This document shows positions 29,305 to 39,756 of a stretch of DNA of 64,000 nucleotides, in pieces. Position 1 is the stretch's first letter, and every line of letters begins with the position of its first letter. Source of the stretch: Xanthobacteraceae bacterium (GTDB lineage Bacteria; Pseudomonadota; Alphaproteobacteria; Rhizobiales; Xanthobacteraceae); the NCBI GenBank assembly GCA_022844205.1, contig JALHMF010000001.1, positions 432,028 through 496,027 of the forward strand, written 5' to 3'. A program made the position numbers and the translations under genes. A model generated the notes under the pieces. The model saw nothing but the letters and a program-made list of their open reading frames with translations. It ran no database searches and had not been told where the DNA came from.

Positions 29305-30420
29305 ATGACGCTAGCAGGCGGAAGCAGGCTGACGAAAAATTTTGCCCGCGCTGTGAAGAGGGCGAAAACGGCGCCCTCTGCCGCGGCGCTGCTCGCCTGG
29401 TACGACCGGAACCGCCGCGAGTTCCCCTGGCGCGCGCAGGCCGGCCGCCGGATGGAGCCTTATAAGGTGTGGCTCTCCGAAATCATGTTGCAGCAGACGC
29501 GCGTCGAGACGGTCGAGCGGTATTTTGTCCGCTTTGTCGCGCGGTTTCCGGCGGTGCAGGCGCTTGCCTCGGCCAGGCTGGGCGAGGTGCTCAAGCTCTG
29601 GGCCGGGCTTGGCTACTATGCGCGGGCGAGAAATCTTCACGCATGCTCCAGGGAAGTGGTGGCGCGTTTCGGCGGAAAATTTCCCTCCGATGAACAGGCG
29701 TTGCGCACATTGCCCGGCATCGGTGTTTATACATCGGCTGCGATTGCGGCGATTGCCTTCGACCGCAAGGCAACGCCAGTGGACGGCAACATCGAACGCG
29801 TGATCTCGCGCCTGTTCGCGGTGGAAACGCCGCTGCCGAAAGCAAAGCCGGAACTCTTCGCTCACGCTTCAAGGCTGACACCGGCCGCACGCCCGGGCGA
29901 TTTCGCGCAGGCGATGATGGACCTTGGCGCGACCGTCTGCACGCCCAAACGTCCGGACTGTCCGCGCTGTCCATTTGTGTTTTCCTGCGAGGCGTACCGC
30001 CAAGGAATGGCCGAGAGTTTTCCCCGCAGGATCGCGAAAGCCGAGGGCAAGTTGCGGCGGGGTGCCGCCTTCTTCGTGCAGCGTACCGACGGCGCGGTAC
30101 TTTTACGGAAGCGGCCCCTGAAGGGTCTGCTCGGCGGCATGACTGAAGTGCCGGGGACGGAGTGGGCAAGCGGTTTTGAAATTTCCGGTTCGCTCATCCA
30201 TGCACCACTAGGCGTAGCGTGGAAGAAGCTGCCCGGCCGCGTCCGTCATATATTCACGCATTTCCCGCTGGAACTCACCGTCTATTCCGCCACCGTGCCG
30301 AAAGGAACGCCCGCGCCGAAGGGCATGCGTTTTGTGGCGCTGAATAAGCTCGATTCCGAAGCGCTGCCAACGGTCATGCGGAAAATCGTCGCGCATGCGC
30401 TCGACAACCAAAACAGGTAA
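29305..30420 (+). CDS. mutY: A/G-specific adenine glycosylase
   Basis: MutY removes adenine opposite 8-oxoguanine. The 371-residue protein has the adenine-site E59 (LSEIMLQQT), the helix-hairpin-helix LPGIGVYTS, catalytic D160 (VDGNIERV), the [4Fe-4S] cluster cysteines C212, C219, C222 and C228, and a C-terminal NUDIX-like domain that recognises 8-oxoG. ATG 29305 is chosen; upstream in-frame ATGs at 29275 and 29281 would overlap dciA. Confidence 0.94.
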   Translation: MTLAGGSRLTKNFARAVKRAKTAPSAAALLAWYDRNRREFPWRAQAGRRMEPYKVWLSEIMLQQTRVETVERYFVRFVARFPAVQALASARLGEVLKLWAGLGYYARARNLHACSREVVARFGGKFPSDEQALRTLPGIGVYTSAAIAAIAFDRKATPVDGNIERVISRLFAVETPLPKAKPELFAHASRLTPAARPGDFAQAMMDLGATVCTPKRPDCPRCPFVFSCEAYRQGMAESFPRRIAKAEGKLRRGAAFFVQRTDGAVLLRKRPLKGLLGGMTEVPGTEWASGFEISGSLIHAPLGVAWKKLPGRVRHIFTHFPLELTVYSATVPKGTPAPKGMRFVALNKLDSEALPTVMRKIVAHALDNQNR

Positions 30421-30424
30421 AACT

Positions 30425-30539
30425 CCGCGCCCATCCTTCGAGACGCCGCGCCACCGCATCCTGAGGAGGGAGCCAACGGGCCCGCGCGAAGCGCGGCCCG
30501 ATGATAAACTCCGCGACCCTCTCGAAGGATGGGCGCGGA
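30425..30539. repeat. Composite palindromic repeat after mutY
   Basis: CCGCGCCCATCCTTCGAGA at the left end is the inverse complement of the right end (to 30539). Inside lie CATCCTGAGGAG and CCCGCGCGAAGCGCGG. It is the same module family as 21340, 24249, 47313 and 48343, and may fold into one long hairpin. Confidence 0.75.
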
Positions 30540-30598
30540 TTGAGTGCGGATGAATTGACCGCTACTAAGCTGGAAATAAATTCCAAGGGAGGAAGTCC

Positions 30599-30949
30599 GT
30601 GAGCATCACCCGTTTTGAAACCGGCCCGCGCATGAGCCAGGCGGTCGTCCATAACAACACCGTCTATCTCGCCGGTCAGGTAGCCAAGTCGACCGCCGGC
30701 AAGAGCGTCACCGAACAGACCACTGAAATTCTCTCCATCATCGACAAGCTCCTGGCCGCCGCCGGCAGCGACAAGTCGAAGCTTCTGCAGGCGCAGATTT
30801 ACCTGACCGACATCGGCACTTTCGCCGAGATGAACAAGGTGTGGGAGGCGTGGGTCGCGCCGGGCCAGACACCGGCGCGCGCGACCATTGAATGCAAGCT
30901 TGCAGCATCCCAGTACAAGGTCGAGGTCATGGTCGTCGCTGCGAAGTAA
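30599..30949 (+). CDS. RidA family protein (YjgF/UK114)
   Basis: A 116-residue RidA-type protein. RidA hydrolyses reactive enamine/imine intermediates released by PLP enzymes. The catalytic arginine lies in PARATIECKLA, and the glycine-rich YLAGQVA strand is present. It starts at GTG 30599 with AAGGGAGGAAG upstream. Sub-group members differ in substrate, so the exact role is open. It is a single gene. Confidence 0.88.
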   Translation: MSITRFETGPRMSQAVVHNNTVYLAGQVAKSTAGKSVTEQTTEILSIIDKLLAAAGSDKSKLLQAQIYLTDIGTFAEMNKVWEAWVAPGQTPARATIECKLAASQYKVEVMVVAAK

Positions 30950-31080
30950 AGGCGCCCGCTGCTCTTCGACCCGGAGATTCTTCTCCGGGTTTCGCTTTAG
31001 CCGTCGCCAATCCGCAAAGCTGCGTTACAATCCGAACGCGCGGCAATGGGGCCGCGCTTGAGTCGGATAGCACTGGCCGC

Positions 31081-32826
31081 ATGCCGCATCATTCGCCGCT
31101 GATCGCGACGATCACAGCCGGTTTCGTGCTCGCCTTTCTTCTGGGCGCGTTCGCGAACCGGCTGCGGATTCCGACCCTCGTCGGCTACATGATCGCCGGT
31201 ATTATCGTCGGGCCCTTCACGCCCGGTTATGTCGCGGACCAGAAGGTCGCCTCCGAACTCGCCGAAATCGGCGTGGTACTCTTGATGTTCGGCGTCGGCC
31301 TGCATTTTTCCTTCAAGGATCTGCTGCTTGTGAAGGCCATCGCCGTCCCCGGCGCGCTGGCGCAGATGGCGGTGGCGACACTGATCGGCATGGCGCTCGC
31401 GCGCCTCGCGGGCTGGTCGGCCGCCGCCGGGGTCGTGTTCGGGCTGTCGCTTTCGGTCGCCAGTACCGTGGTGCTGGTGCGCGCGTTGCAGGAGCACCGC
31501 CTGATGGAAACCGAGCGCGGGCACATAGCGCTCGGCTGGCTCGTCGTACAGGACCTCGCGATGGTGCTCGCCCTCGTGCTCGTGCCCGCACTCGCCGCCG
31601 TCGGCAGCGATCGGGTAGAGCCGGGCGCGCCAACGGCCGGGATAGAATGGCGCGAGATTCTTTCGGTCATCGGCATCACCATGGGCAAGGTGCTGGCATT
31701 CGCTGCACTCATGCTGATCTTCGGGCGAAGATTCATTCCCTGGATTCTGCATTACGTCGCCCATACGGGATCGCGCGAACTTTTCCGCCTTGCCGTGCTC
31801 GCGATCGCGCTCGGCGTCGCCTACAGCGCCTCCACCTATTTCGGGATTTCGCTGGCGCTGGGCGCCTTCTTCGCCGGGACGATGCTGCACGAAAGTCCGC
31901 TCTCGCAGCGCGCGGCCGAAGAGTCGCTGCCGCTGCGCGACGCCTTCGCGGTGTTGTTTTTCGTCTCGGTCGGCATGTTGTTCGATCCGACGATCATCCT
32001 GCGGCATCCGTTTCTGTTTGTCGGCGTGCTGCTGATCGTGCTCGTGGTGAATCCCGCCGCGGCCTATTTCATCGTGACGATGTACCGGCGCACGAAACAT
32101 ACGGCCTTCACGATCTCCGCGAGCCTCGCGCAGATCGGCGAGTTTTCCTTCATCCTGAGCGGCATCGCCGTCATGCTCGGCCTGCTGCAACAGGAGGCGC
32201 GCGATCTCATCCTGGCCGCGGCGATCGTCTCGATCTTCGCCAATCCGGTCCTGTTCCGGCAGCTCGAGAAAATGCGGCCGAAGAAGCAGGACAAGGCCGC
32301 GGTACCGGAGCCCGAGGCCGCGGAGGAAGCGGAGATTGTCGAACTCGTGCCTACCAAGCTCAACGATCACGCGGTGATCGTCGGCTATGGCCGCGTCGGC
32401 AGGGTGGTGGCCGAAGGACTGCTGCGGGAAGACCACAAGTTTCTCGTGATCGAGGACCGGCCAGAAACCGTGGAAGATTTACGCAAGCGCAAGGTCGAGG
32501 TGCTGGTGGCGAACGCGGTGCAGACGGAAACGCTCGCGGCCGCCAACATCGCGGGGGCCCGCTGGATCTTCGTCGCGATCCCGGATGGTTTCGAGGCGGG
32601 GCAGGTGGTGGAACAGGCGCGCAAGCTCAATCCGGACATCGCAATCATCGCCCGCGCCCATTCCGACGCGGAGGTGGAGCATCTCATCAACATGGGCGTG
32701 AGTTTCACCATCATGGGCGAGCGCGAGATCGCGATGGGAATGCTGGAATTCGCGCTGGGCCGCCCGCACGTGCCGGCGGGCGAACACAACGACCGCATGC
32801 CGCCCGGTATCGGCAGGCGTACTTAG
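31081..32826 (+). CDS. Kef-type cation:proton antiporter with RCK domain (YbaL-like)
   Basis: A 581-residue CPA2 antiporter. About twelve hydrophobic helices fill residues 5-395 (for example GYMIAGIIVGPFTPGYV and FGISLALGAFFAGTMLHES), followed by a cytoplasmic TrkA-N/RCK domain starting NDHAVIVGYGRVGRVVAEG, a Rossmann GxGxxG. Such proteins exchange K+ or Na+ for H+ under nucleotide or thiol control. No KefF/KefG partner is adjacent, which fits YbaL rather than KefB/C. The start is ATG 31081; the upstream frame overlaps the ridA gene. Confidence 0.9.
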   Translation: MPHHSPLIATITAGFVLAFLLGAFANRLRIPTLVGYMIAGIIVGPFTPGYVADQKVASELAEIGVVLLMFGVGLHFSFKDLLLVKAIAVPGALAQMAVATLIGMALARLAGWSAAAGVVFGLSLSVASTVVLVRALQEHRLMETERGHIALGWLVVQDLAMVLALVLVPALAAVGSDRVEPGAPTAGIEWREILSVIGITMGKVLAFAALMLIFGRRFIPWILHYVAHTGSRELFRLAVLAIALGVAYSASTYFGISLALGAFFAGTMLHESPLSQRAAEESLPLRDAFAVLFFVSVGMLFDPTIILRHPFLFVGVLLIVLVVNPAAAYFIVTMYRRTKHTAFTISASLAQIGEFSFILSGIAVMLGLLQQEARDLILAAAIVSIFANPVLFRQLEKMRPKKQDKAAVPEPEAAEEAEIVELVPTKLNDHAVIVGYGRVGRVVAEGLLREDHKFLVIEDRPETVEDLRKRKVEVLVANAVQTETLAAANIAGARWIFVAIPDGFEAGQVVEQARKLNPDIAIIARAHSDAEVEHLINMGVSFTIMGEREIAMGMLEFALGRPHVPAGEHNDRMPPGIGRRT

Positions 32827-32874
32827 AGCATGATCCCGAAAAGTGGGAACCGGTTTTCGGAAAAGATCATGCTC
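32826..32874. repeat. GAGCATGATC inverted repeat
   Basis: Outer stem GAGCATGATC/GATCATGCTC (10 bp), a 4-base bulge, inner stem CCGAAAA/TTTTCGG and an 11-base loop. It begins at the last base of the antiporter gene and lies between convergent genes, so it may terminate both. This exact-looking element is widespread in Rhizobiales intergenic DNA (general knowledge). Confidence 0.8.
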
Positions 32875-32886
32875 AAAGCAATAAGT

Positions 32887-33600
32887 TCAGAACCGCAATG
32901 AAAGTCCGGCTCTCACCGTCAGCAGGTCGATGCTGGATGAGAGCGGCACCATGCCGGTCGAAAATGAAAATAGATCGTTGCCGATATGCGTGTGGATCAC
33001 TTCGGCACGCAGCGTCCAGATCGGCGCAATCTGATATTCGACCCCGCCGCCGATGGCCCAGCCCGAAAGAAACGCCGAGTCCTCATAGGATTGCGTGGCT
33101 CCCAGAGCGCTGAAGGAAATGCTGCCGGACGTCTTCGCCACCACAAGACCCGCGGTCGCATAGAGCAGCGCATCGCCGAGCGCGATGCCGGCGCGGCCCT
33201 TCAGCGAGCCGGTCCAGTCCACATCGGTCACGAGATTGCCCGCGACCGCACCGAAGGGTGCGATGGTCCCGGTAAATGAGGTTGAGGCGCGGCTCTGATA
33301 ACGCGACCAGTCCGCCTCCCATCCCCACACCAGAAAACCGAGCTGGAAATTCTGCCCCGCTATGATTCCGAAATTGACATTCCTGTCGGATATCCCCGCG
33401 ATGGCGCCGGGTGCCGTGAGGCCCGCACTCGCAAGATCGCCGCTGTTCAGTGTCATCTCGCTCTGGACGAATCCTGCCGTCATGCCGAGATAAAAGCCGT
33501 TCCAGTTTGGAATAATCTGCGGGATCGCGGGCCCTGTCACGAACAAGAGAAAAAATGCCGCCGCGGCGGCCGGCGCACATTTCCGGTGCAGCGCGGGCAT
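32887..33600 (-). CDS. Outer-membrane beta-barrel protein (Omp25/OmpA-like)
   Basis: A 237-residue protein with a signal peptide (AAAAAFFLLFVTGPAIPQ), then WNGFYLGMTAGFVQSE, the usual first strand of small rhizobial barrels, and alternating strands to the terminal RAGLSLRF. The terminal phenylalanine supports BAM-dependent insertion. Such eight-stranded barrels stabilise the envelope. The ATG (33600) is 7 bases after the ccrM stop, so it can be transcribed with ccrM. Confidence 0.85.
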   Translation of the reverse strand: MPALHRKCAPAAAAAFFLLFVTGPAIPQIIPNWNGFYLGMTAGFVQSEMTLNSGDLASAGLTAPGAIAGISDRNVNFGIIAGQNFQLGFLVWGWEADWSRYQSRASTSFTGTIAPFGAVAGNLVTDVDWTGSLKGRAGIALGDALLYATAGLVVAKTSGSISFSALGATQSYEDSAFLSGWAIGGGVEYQIAPIWTLRAEVIHTHIGNDLFSFSTGMVPLSSSIDLLTVRAGLSLRF

Positions 33601-33607
33601 GGCGCGC

Positions 33608-34837
<1,230 letters not shown>

Positions 34838-34913
34838 TCAATCCTTATGGAATTCCCGCTGTGGGACACTAACAATTCATTGCCGGTTTAAGGCCGTGCG
34901 GCAGACTGGCCGC

Positions 34914-35117
34914 ATGTCCGAAGCCCGCACCCAACGCAATATGAGACTGTCCTGCCTCGCGCTCGGGATCACGCTCGTTTTCGTGCTGATCTCGCGCAAC
35001 CTGCCCGAGGCTTACCAGTGGTACCTGTTCGGCATGGCGACCGGCCTGCTCGTGCTGTTCGGCGTGATGATCAGTCCTTACTGGAAGCCCGAGCCGCCGA
35101 ACCCGCAGGCGGGTTAG
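34914..35117 (+). CDS. Small two-helix membrane protein
   Basis: A 67-residue product with two hydrophobic helices (LSCLALGITLVFVLIS and YLFGMATGLLVLFGVMIS) and a proline-rich tail. ATG 34914 is preferred over 34896. It is divergent from ccrM and convergent on the radical SAM gene. Function unknown. Confidence 0.55.
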   Translation: MSEARTQRNMRLSCLALGITLVFVLISRNLPEAYQWYLFGMATGLLVLFGVMISPYWKPEPPNPQAG

Positions 35118-35165
35118 CAAGGCGCAATCCGCAATCTTCTCCCTCCCTTCAGGGCAGGGATGAAT

Positions 35166-36314
35166 TCACGCCGCGAACAGATCGAGTTGGTCTTTCTTCT
35201 TGACGGGCGGCGTGAACAGCGTTGTCACCAGCCGCTGCCTGCGCTTGTTGAGGTTGAGCCTGCGGCAGGCAAGCTCGAACCGCCGTCCGATCGACCAGGC
35301 ATAGGGGCCGCTGCCAACCTGTCTTTTTCCAAAGGTCGCGTCGTAATCCCTCCCGCCGTGGAGATCGCGCACGAGTGCGATCACATGGCGGTATTTGTCC
35401 GGAAAGTGCTCGCGCAGCCATTCGCGGAAGAGATCCTTGATCTCAAGCGGCATCCTCAGCATCACATAGCCGGCCTCGGTCGCGCCCGCGTCGGCGGCGG
35501 AGTCGAGAATGCGCTCGATCTCCGCATCGTTCAGCGCGGGAATGATCGGCGCCACCATGACCGCCGCAGGAATGCCGGCCTGCGCCAGTGAGCGGATGGC
35601 CTGCAGCCGCTTCGGCGGGGTGGAGGCGCGCGGCTCCATGGCGCGGGCAAGCTGCGGATCGAGCGTCGTGATGGAAACCGCGACTTTCGCGAGACCCTTC
35701 GAAGCCATGTCCGACAAAATATCCAGGTCGCGCGTCACCAGCGCCGATTTGGTGACGATGCCGACCGGGTGGTTGGCTTCGCGCAGCACTTCGAGGATGC
35801 GGCGCGTGACTTTCCACTGCCGCTCGATCGGCTGATAGGGATCGGTATTCGTGCCCATCGCGATCATCTTGCACTGGTAGCCGGGGGCGGCGAGCTCGCG
35901 CGCCAGCAGTTCATGCGCGTCCGGCTTCACGAACAGCTTGCTCTCGAAATCGAGACCGGGCGAAAGCCCCTGGTAGGCATGGGTCGGACGCGCAAAACAG
36001 TAGATGCAGCCGTGCTCGCAGCCGCGATAGGGATTGATCGAGCGGTCGAAGCCGATGTCCGGGGATTCGTTGCGCGTGATGATTTTCCGCGTCTTCTCCT
36101 CGGTCACCACCGTTTTGAATGGGGGCAGCTCTTCCAGGCTCTGCCAGCCGTCGTCGAACACGACCTTGGCCTGCGGCTCAAAGCGACCGGACGAATTGGA
36201 TGTGGCGCCGCGGCCCCGGCGGCGCTCGGAATCGACCGCCGTATCCAGGATGCCGTCGCTGGCTTCTTCGCTGAAGCCGTGGTTTTCGTAAGTGTCGTCC
36301 AGTCTCTGGTCCAT
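35166..36314 (-). CDS. PA0069-family radical SAM protein (SplB-like)
   Basis: A 382-residue radical SAM protein with the cluster motif CEHGCIYC (C99, C103, C106). The surrounding INPYRGCEHGC and MGTNTDPYQPIE segments are the signature of the PA0069 family, related to spore photoproduct lyase SplB. The residues before the cluster are basic and hydrophilic. Known members are poorly characterised; DNA-lesion chemistry or another radical reaction is possible. ATG 36314 lies near the end of a short spacer before the glycosyltransferase gene. Confidence 0.85.
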   Translation of the reverse strand: MDQRLDDTYENHGFSEEASDGILDTAVDSERRRGRGATSNSSGRFEPQAKVVFDDGWQSLEELPPFKTVVTEEKTRKIITRNESPDIGFDRSINPYRGCEHGCIYCFARPTHAYQGLSPGLDFESKLFVKPDAHELLARELAAPGYQCKMIAMGTNTDPYQPIERQWKVTRRILEVLREANHPVGIVTKSALVTRDLDILSDMASKGLAKVAVSITTLDPQLARAMEPRASTPPKRLQAIRSLAQAGIPAAVMVAPIIPALNDAEIERILDSAADAGATEAGYVMLRMPLEIKDLFREWLREHFPDKYRHVIALVRDLHGGRDYDATFGKRQVGSGPYAWSIGRRFELACRRLNLNKRRQRLVTTLFTPPVKKKDQLDLFAA

Positions 36315-36425
36315 GCGCCGACCCTATCCGGGATACTAGAACATAACAAGAACAAAATTGGACTGGGCTTTACGCAACATCATGTGTGGCGGTAACAGAA
36401 CGATTACAACCTATTGCGGTTCCCG

Positions 36426-37007
36426 ATGATCAGCGTGCTTATCCCCACCTATAATTCCGAGCGGCTGCTGGTGCCGACGCTGTCGGCCCTGGTGCCGGGC
36501 TCGGCGGCGGGGATTCTGCGCGAGGTGGTGCTGGCGGACGGTGGCTCGAACGACGGCACCGAGCGGATTTCCGACGCCGCCGGCTGCGTTTTCCTGCGCG
36601 GCGCCGAGCGCGACGGCGAGCGGCTGAAGGCGGGCGCTGCGGCGAGCCGGGGCAGCTGGCTGCTGTTTCTGGAGCCGGGCACGGTGCTCGACGAAGGCTG
36701 GCAGCGCGAGGTCACGAATTTCATGGATACCGCCGAGCGCGCGGGCCAGACGCTGGACCGTGCGGCGGTGTTTCGGCTGGCGGTGGACGGCTTCGGCTTC
36801 GGGGCGCGTCTTCGCGAGACACTCTCGTCGCTCAATCACGCATTGCTCGCCACGCCGCGCCCCGAGCAGGGGTTGCTGGTCTCCAAGCGCCTTTATGAGC
36901 AACTCGGCGGCCACGAGAACGTGCGCGACGCGCGCAGCCGTCTCTTGTGGCGGATCGGCCGCCGCCGCACCGTCACCCTAAGAACGCGGGTTGTGGTCCC
37001 ACAATAA
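36426..37007 (+). CDS. Family 2 glycosyltransferase, short form
   Basis: A 193-residue product with the GT-A N-terminal signature (MISVLIPTYNSERLLVPTL and EVVLADGGSNDGTERI). It is much shorter than usual GT2 enzymes and has no clear DxD metal motif apart from the DGGSNDGT region. Substrate and acceptor are unknown. ATG 36426 is preferred; a TTG at 36414 adds four residues. No membrane span. It ends before a repeat-rich region. Confidence 0.75.
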   Translation: MISVLIPTYNSERLLVPTLSALVPGSAAGILREVVLADGGSNDGTERISDAAGCVFLRGAERDGERLKAGAAASRGSWLLFLEPGTVLDEGWQREVTNFMDTAERAGQTLDRAAVFRLAVDGFGFGARLRETLSSLNHALLATPRPEQGLLVSKRLYEQLGGHENVRDARSRLLWRIGRRRTVTLRTRVVVPQ

Positions 37008-37015
37008 AAATAAAG

Positions 37016-37211
37016 GTCATGCCCCGCGCAGGCAGGGCATCCAGTACACTCATTCTAAAATATTTTTCTCAGGAATTACTGGTGACGACTTTTTGGCTGC
37101 GCTCAGCCGCGCCGATAAATTTCGTCATGCCCGGCCTTGTGCCGGGCATCTCGCTTAGGGAGGCACTGCGATGATTGCCGGGATGGCCGGGACTAGCCCG
37201 GCCATGACGGT
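37016..37211. repeat. Cluster of GTCATGCCC-type palindromes
   Basis: At least three units: GTCATGCCCCGC..GGGCATCC (37016-), CGTCATGCCCGGCC..GCCGGGCATC (37123-) and GGGATGGCCGGG..GCCCGGCCATGACGG (to about 37209). These are the same family as 8227 and 53331. They lie directly against the broken ndh remnant, which makes repeat-associated deletion a candidate cause of its loss. Confidence 0.7.
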
Positions 37212-37249
37212 GAGAATACGAATCGTTCAGCCGCGCTCGTCGCGAGTGA

Positions 37250-37447
37250 TCAGCCGCGCACCGGCCAGGCGATGTCGGCGGGCGAGATCACCGCGGTCGC
37301 GACTTGATACAGCAGCGGCTGGAAGGTGTGGCGGTTGTGCCGGCCGGCGACGGTGAGCGCGACATTGGCGTACTTCAGCGCGCGGGCGCATTCCAGCCTG
37401 CCGAAACCTGCACCGATGATGACGACCTTTTTCTTTTTGTCCGCCAA
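37250..37447 (-). pseudogene. N-terminal remnant of a type II NADH dehydrogenase
   Basis: Sixty-five residues match the start of NDH-2 (FAD-binding GAGFGRLECARALK, then RHNRHTFQPLLYQVATAVISPADIAWPVRG) and stop abruptly, where full proteins run to about 400 residues. The next codons are TGA, and another frame continues ITRDERG, so a frameshift plus deletion is likely; the DNA beyond is repeat. Expected glycines read R and C (GRLEC). The start is TTG (37447) in place of ATG. Non-functional. Confidence 0.7.
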
Positions 37448-37464
37448 AGCCGTCCCCTTCGGAA

Positions 37465-38022
37465 TTACTTCTTCCTCACCTTCCCCCGCCTCAAATGCTC
37501 GTCGAGCCTCGGCATGATCTCCACGAAATTGCAGGGGCGGTAGCGCAGGTCGAGCTGGTGCACGAGGATTTCGTCCCAGGCATCCTTGCAGGCGCCGGGT
37601 GAACCCGGCAGGCAGAAAATATAGGTGGCACCCGCGACACCCGCCGTCGCCCGCGTCTGAATCGCGCTTGGGCCTATTTTAGGCGCGCTGACCAGCAGAA
37701 ACATCGTCGAGAAGCCGTCCATGCGCTTCTCAAATAATGGCTCGACCGCTTCCGGCGTCACGTCGCGGCCGGTGAAGCCGGTGCCGCCGGTGGTGATCAC
37801 AACATCGATTTTTTTATCCTTGATCCACGCCTTCACCTGCGCGCGGATTGTTTTGACATCGTCCTTCACGATTTTGCGCGCGGCAACGCGATGACCCGCC
37901 TTCTCGATGCGCTCCTGCAGCGTCGAGCCGGATTTGTCCTCGGCCAGAGTCCGCGTGTCCGAAACCGTCAGCACCGCGATAGCAAGCGGCTCGAACGTCC
38001 GGGATGCATCAATGCCGGGCAT
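37465..38022 (-). CDS. moaB: Molybdenum cofactor biosynthesis protein MoaB
   Basis: A 185-residue MogA/MoaB-type protein with the molybdopterin-binding TTGGTGFTGRD and the LPGSPGACKDAWDEI segment. MoaB adenylylates molybdopterin in some bacteria and its role in others is unclear. ATG 38022 overlaps the stop of the upstream metallopeptidase gene by one base (TGATG). A longer frame to 38241 lies inside that gene and is not used. Confidence 0.88.
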   Translation of the reverse strand: MPGIDASRTFEPLAIAVLTVSDTRTLAEDKSGSTLQERIEKAGHRVAARKIVKDDVKTIRAQVKAWIKDKKIDVVITTGGTGFTGRDVTPEAVEPLFEKRMDGFSTMFLLVSAPKIGPSAIQTRATAGVAGATYIFCLPGSPGACKDAWDEILVHQLDLRYRPCNFVEIMPRLDEHLRRGKVRKK

Positions 38023-38930
38023 CAGAAGGTGTTGCAGCTTTTCAACTGGCCCGACTTCAGTCCGGTGGTGAACCACTGCACGCGCTGCGCCGAGGAGCCG
38101 TGCGTGAAGCTCTCCGGAATCACGCGTCCCTGCGTCTGCTGCTGGATGCGGTCGTCGCCGATGGCGGTCGCCGCCGCGAGCGCCTTTTCGATGTCGCCCG
38201 GCTGCAGCGTCTTCAACTGGTTGTCGGCGTGAAACGCCCACACACCCGCGATGCAGTCCGCCATCAGTTCGACGCGCACCGACAACTGGTTCGCCTGCCC
38301 GCGGCCGACCTGCTGTTGCTGCTGTTGCACCTTGGGCAGAATGCCCATCAGGTTTTGCACGTGGTGGCCGACCTCATGCGAGATCACGTAGGCGGCCGCG
38401 AAATCGCCGGGCGCGCGGAATCTATTCCGCAGATCGTTGAAGAAGGAGAGGTCGAGATAGACCCGCTTGTCGAGCGGGCAGTAAAACGGTCCCATCGCCG
38501 ATTGCGCGGTGCCGCAGGCCGAGCGCGTGACGCCGGAGAAGATCACGAGCCGCGGCTCCTCATAGCGCCGGCCCACCTGTTCGGGGAAAACCTTGCGCCA
38601 GACATCCTCGGTCTGCGCGAGTGTCGCGCCCACAAACTTGCCGAGCTGGTCCTGCGGCGCGCCCTGCGTCCCCTTCGGGCCGGGGCCGGCGGGAATGCGC
38701 GTCTGCTGTCCGGGAGGACCCTGTTCGATGATCTGGTCGAGATTGCCGACCACGATGCGCGGGTCGATGCCGAGCGCCCAGGCGAGCAGGCCGACAATGA
38801 TGATGGTGCCGATGCCCAGTCCGCCGCCGCCGAACGGAATGGGAAAGCCCATGCCGCCGCCGAAACCGCCGCCTCCGTCGCCGCGGCGGTCCTCGACGTT
38901 ATCGCTTGAGCGATAGTCTTCCCATTTCAT
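38022..38930 (-). CDS. Putative neutral zinc metallopeptidase (YpfJ/PF04228 type)
   Basis: A 302-residue protein with an N-terminal glycine-rich segment, one hydrophobic helix (39-55) and a zinc motif HEVGH (185-189, SHEVGHHVQ). A second conserved segment is [16 protein letters not shown]. The family is named for the motif but proteolysis is unproven. The membrane-anchored domain probably faces the periplasm. moaB follows with a one-base overlap. Confidence 0.85.
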   Translation of the reverse strand: MKWEDYRSSDNVEDRRGDGGGGFGGGMGFPIPFGGGGLGIGTIIIVGLLAWALGIDPRIVVGNLDQIIEQGPPGQQTRIPAGPGPKGTQGAPQDQLGKFVGATLAQTEDVWRKVFPEQVGRRYEEPRLVIFSGVTRSACGTAQSAMGPFYCPLDKRVYLDLSFFNDLRNRFRAPGDFAAAYVISHEVGHHVQNLMGILPKVQQQQQQVGRGQANQLSVRVELMADCIAGVWAFHADNQLKTLQPGDIEKALAAATAIGDDRIQQQTQGRVIPESFTHGSSAQRVQWFTTGLKSGQLKSCNTF

Positions 38931-39105
38931 CGGCTTCCTCCGGCGGCGTTCAGGTCTGCCGCATATTTACAACAATTGTGCCCGAGCTGTGATTTACCCG
39001 CAATCCATCGGCTCACGGGATTGCGGCTGTTCACCGCTCGCTGCACTGTCGAGTGTGCAATTAGGGGGCGGTCGCTTGAGTCGCAAGGTCAAAAAGACGG
39101 TACGC

Positions 39106-39756
39106 ATGCTTCCTTCCTTCCGGCGTGAAGGTAACGTCCATCGCCGCGGTTTGGCTCCCGTCGCCGGTTGCGACGAGGCGGGCAGGGGTCCGCTGGCGGG
39201 TCCGGTGGTCGCCGCCGCCGTGATTCTCGATCCGGATTGCGTGCCCAAGGGCCTCGATGATTCGAAGGCGCTCTCCCCCGCGCGGCGCGAGGAATTGTTC
39301 GTGCAGATTTGCGCCTGCGCGGAAGTGGCGGTGGCGCTGGCGCCGCCGTGGCGGATCGACCGCGACAACATTTTGCGCGCTTCGCTCTGGGCGCTCGCCC
39401 GTGCGGTCTGCGCGCTGCCGCGCCGCCCGCGTTTCGTGTTCGTGGACGGCAACATGCGGCCGCCGCTTTCGGACGACTATGAAGTGGAGCCGGTGATCGG
39501 CGGCGATGCGATCGTCGCCTCCATCGCGGCAGCGTCCATTGTAGCGAAAGTCACCCGCGACCGGCTGATGTGCCAGTTGGGCTTGGCCTATCCCGAATAC
39601 GGCTTCGAGCAGCACAAGGGTTACAGCACGGACCTGCATTATTCGGCCCTGACCCGGCTCGGTACCACGCCGCATCATCGCAAGAGCTTTGCTCCCTGCC
39701 GGGGCGAATGGATCGAGACACGCGCCGTCCGCGTGAGTGTGCTAACGGAAGGCTGA
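39106..39756 (+). CDS. rnhB: Ribonuclease HII
   Basis: RNase HII removes single ribonucleotides from DNA and RNA of hybrids. The acidic active site is clear: [14 protein letters not shown] (D23, E24), FVDGN and AKVTRDR. The 216-residue product has the usual length. Start choice is open: ATG 39106 is used, but a TTG at 39076 has GGGGG upstream and would add ten residues. Its stop overlaps the start of the next gene by one base. Confidence 0.92.
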   Translation: MLPSFRREGNVHRRGLAPVAGCDEAGRGPLAGPVVAAAVILDPDCVPKGLDDSKALSPARREELFVQICACAEVAVALAPPWRIDRDNILRASLWALARAVCALPRRPRFVFVDGNMRPPLSDDYEVEPVIGGDAIVASIAAASIVAKVTRDRLMCQLGLAYPEYGFEQHKGYSTDLHYSALTRLGTTPHHRKSFAPCRGEWIETRAVRVSVLTEG

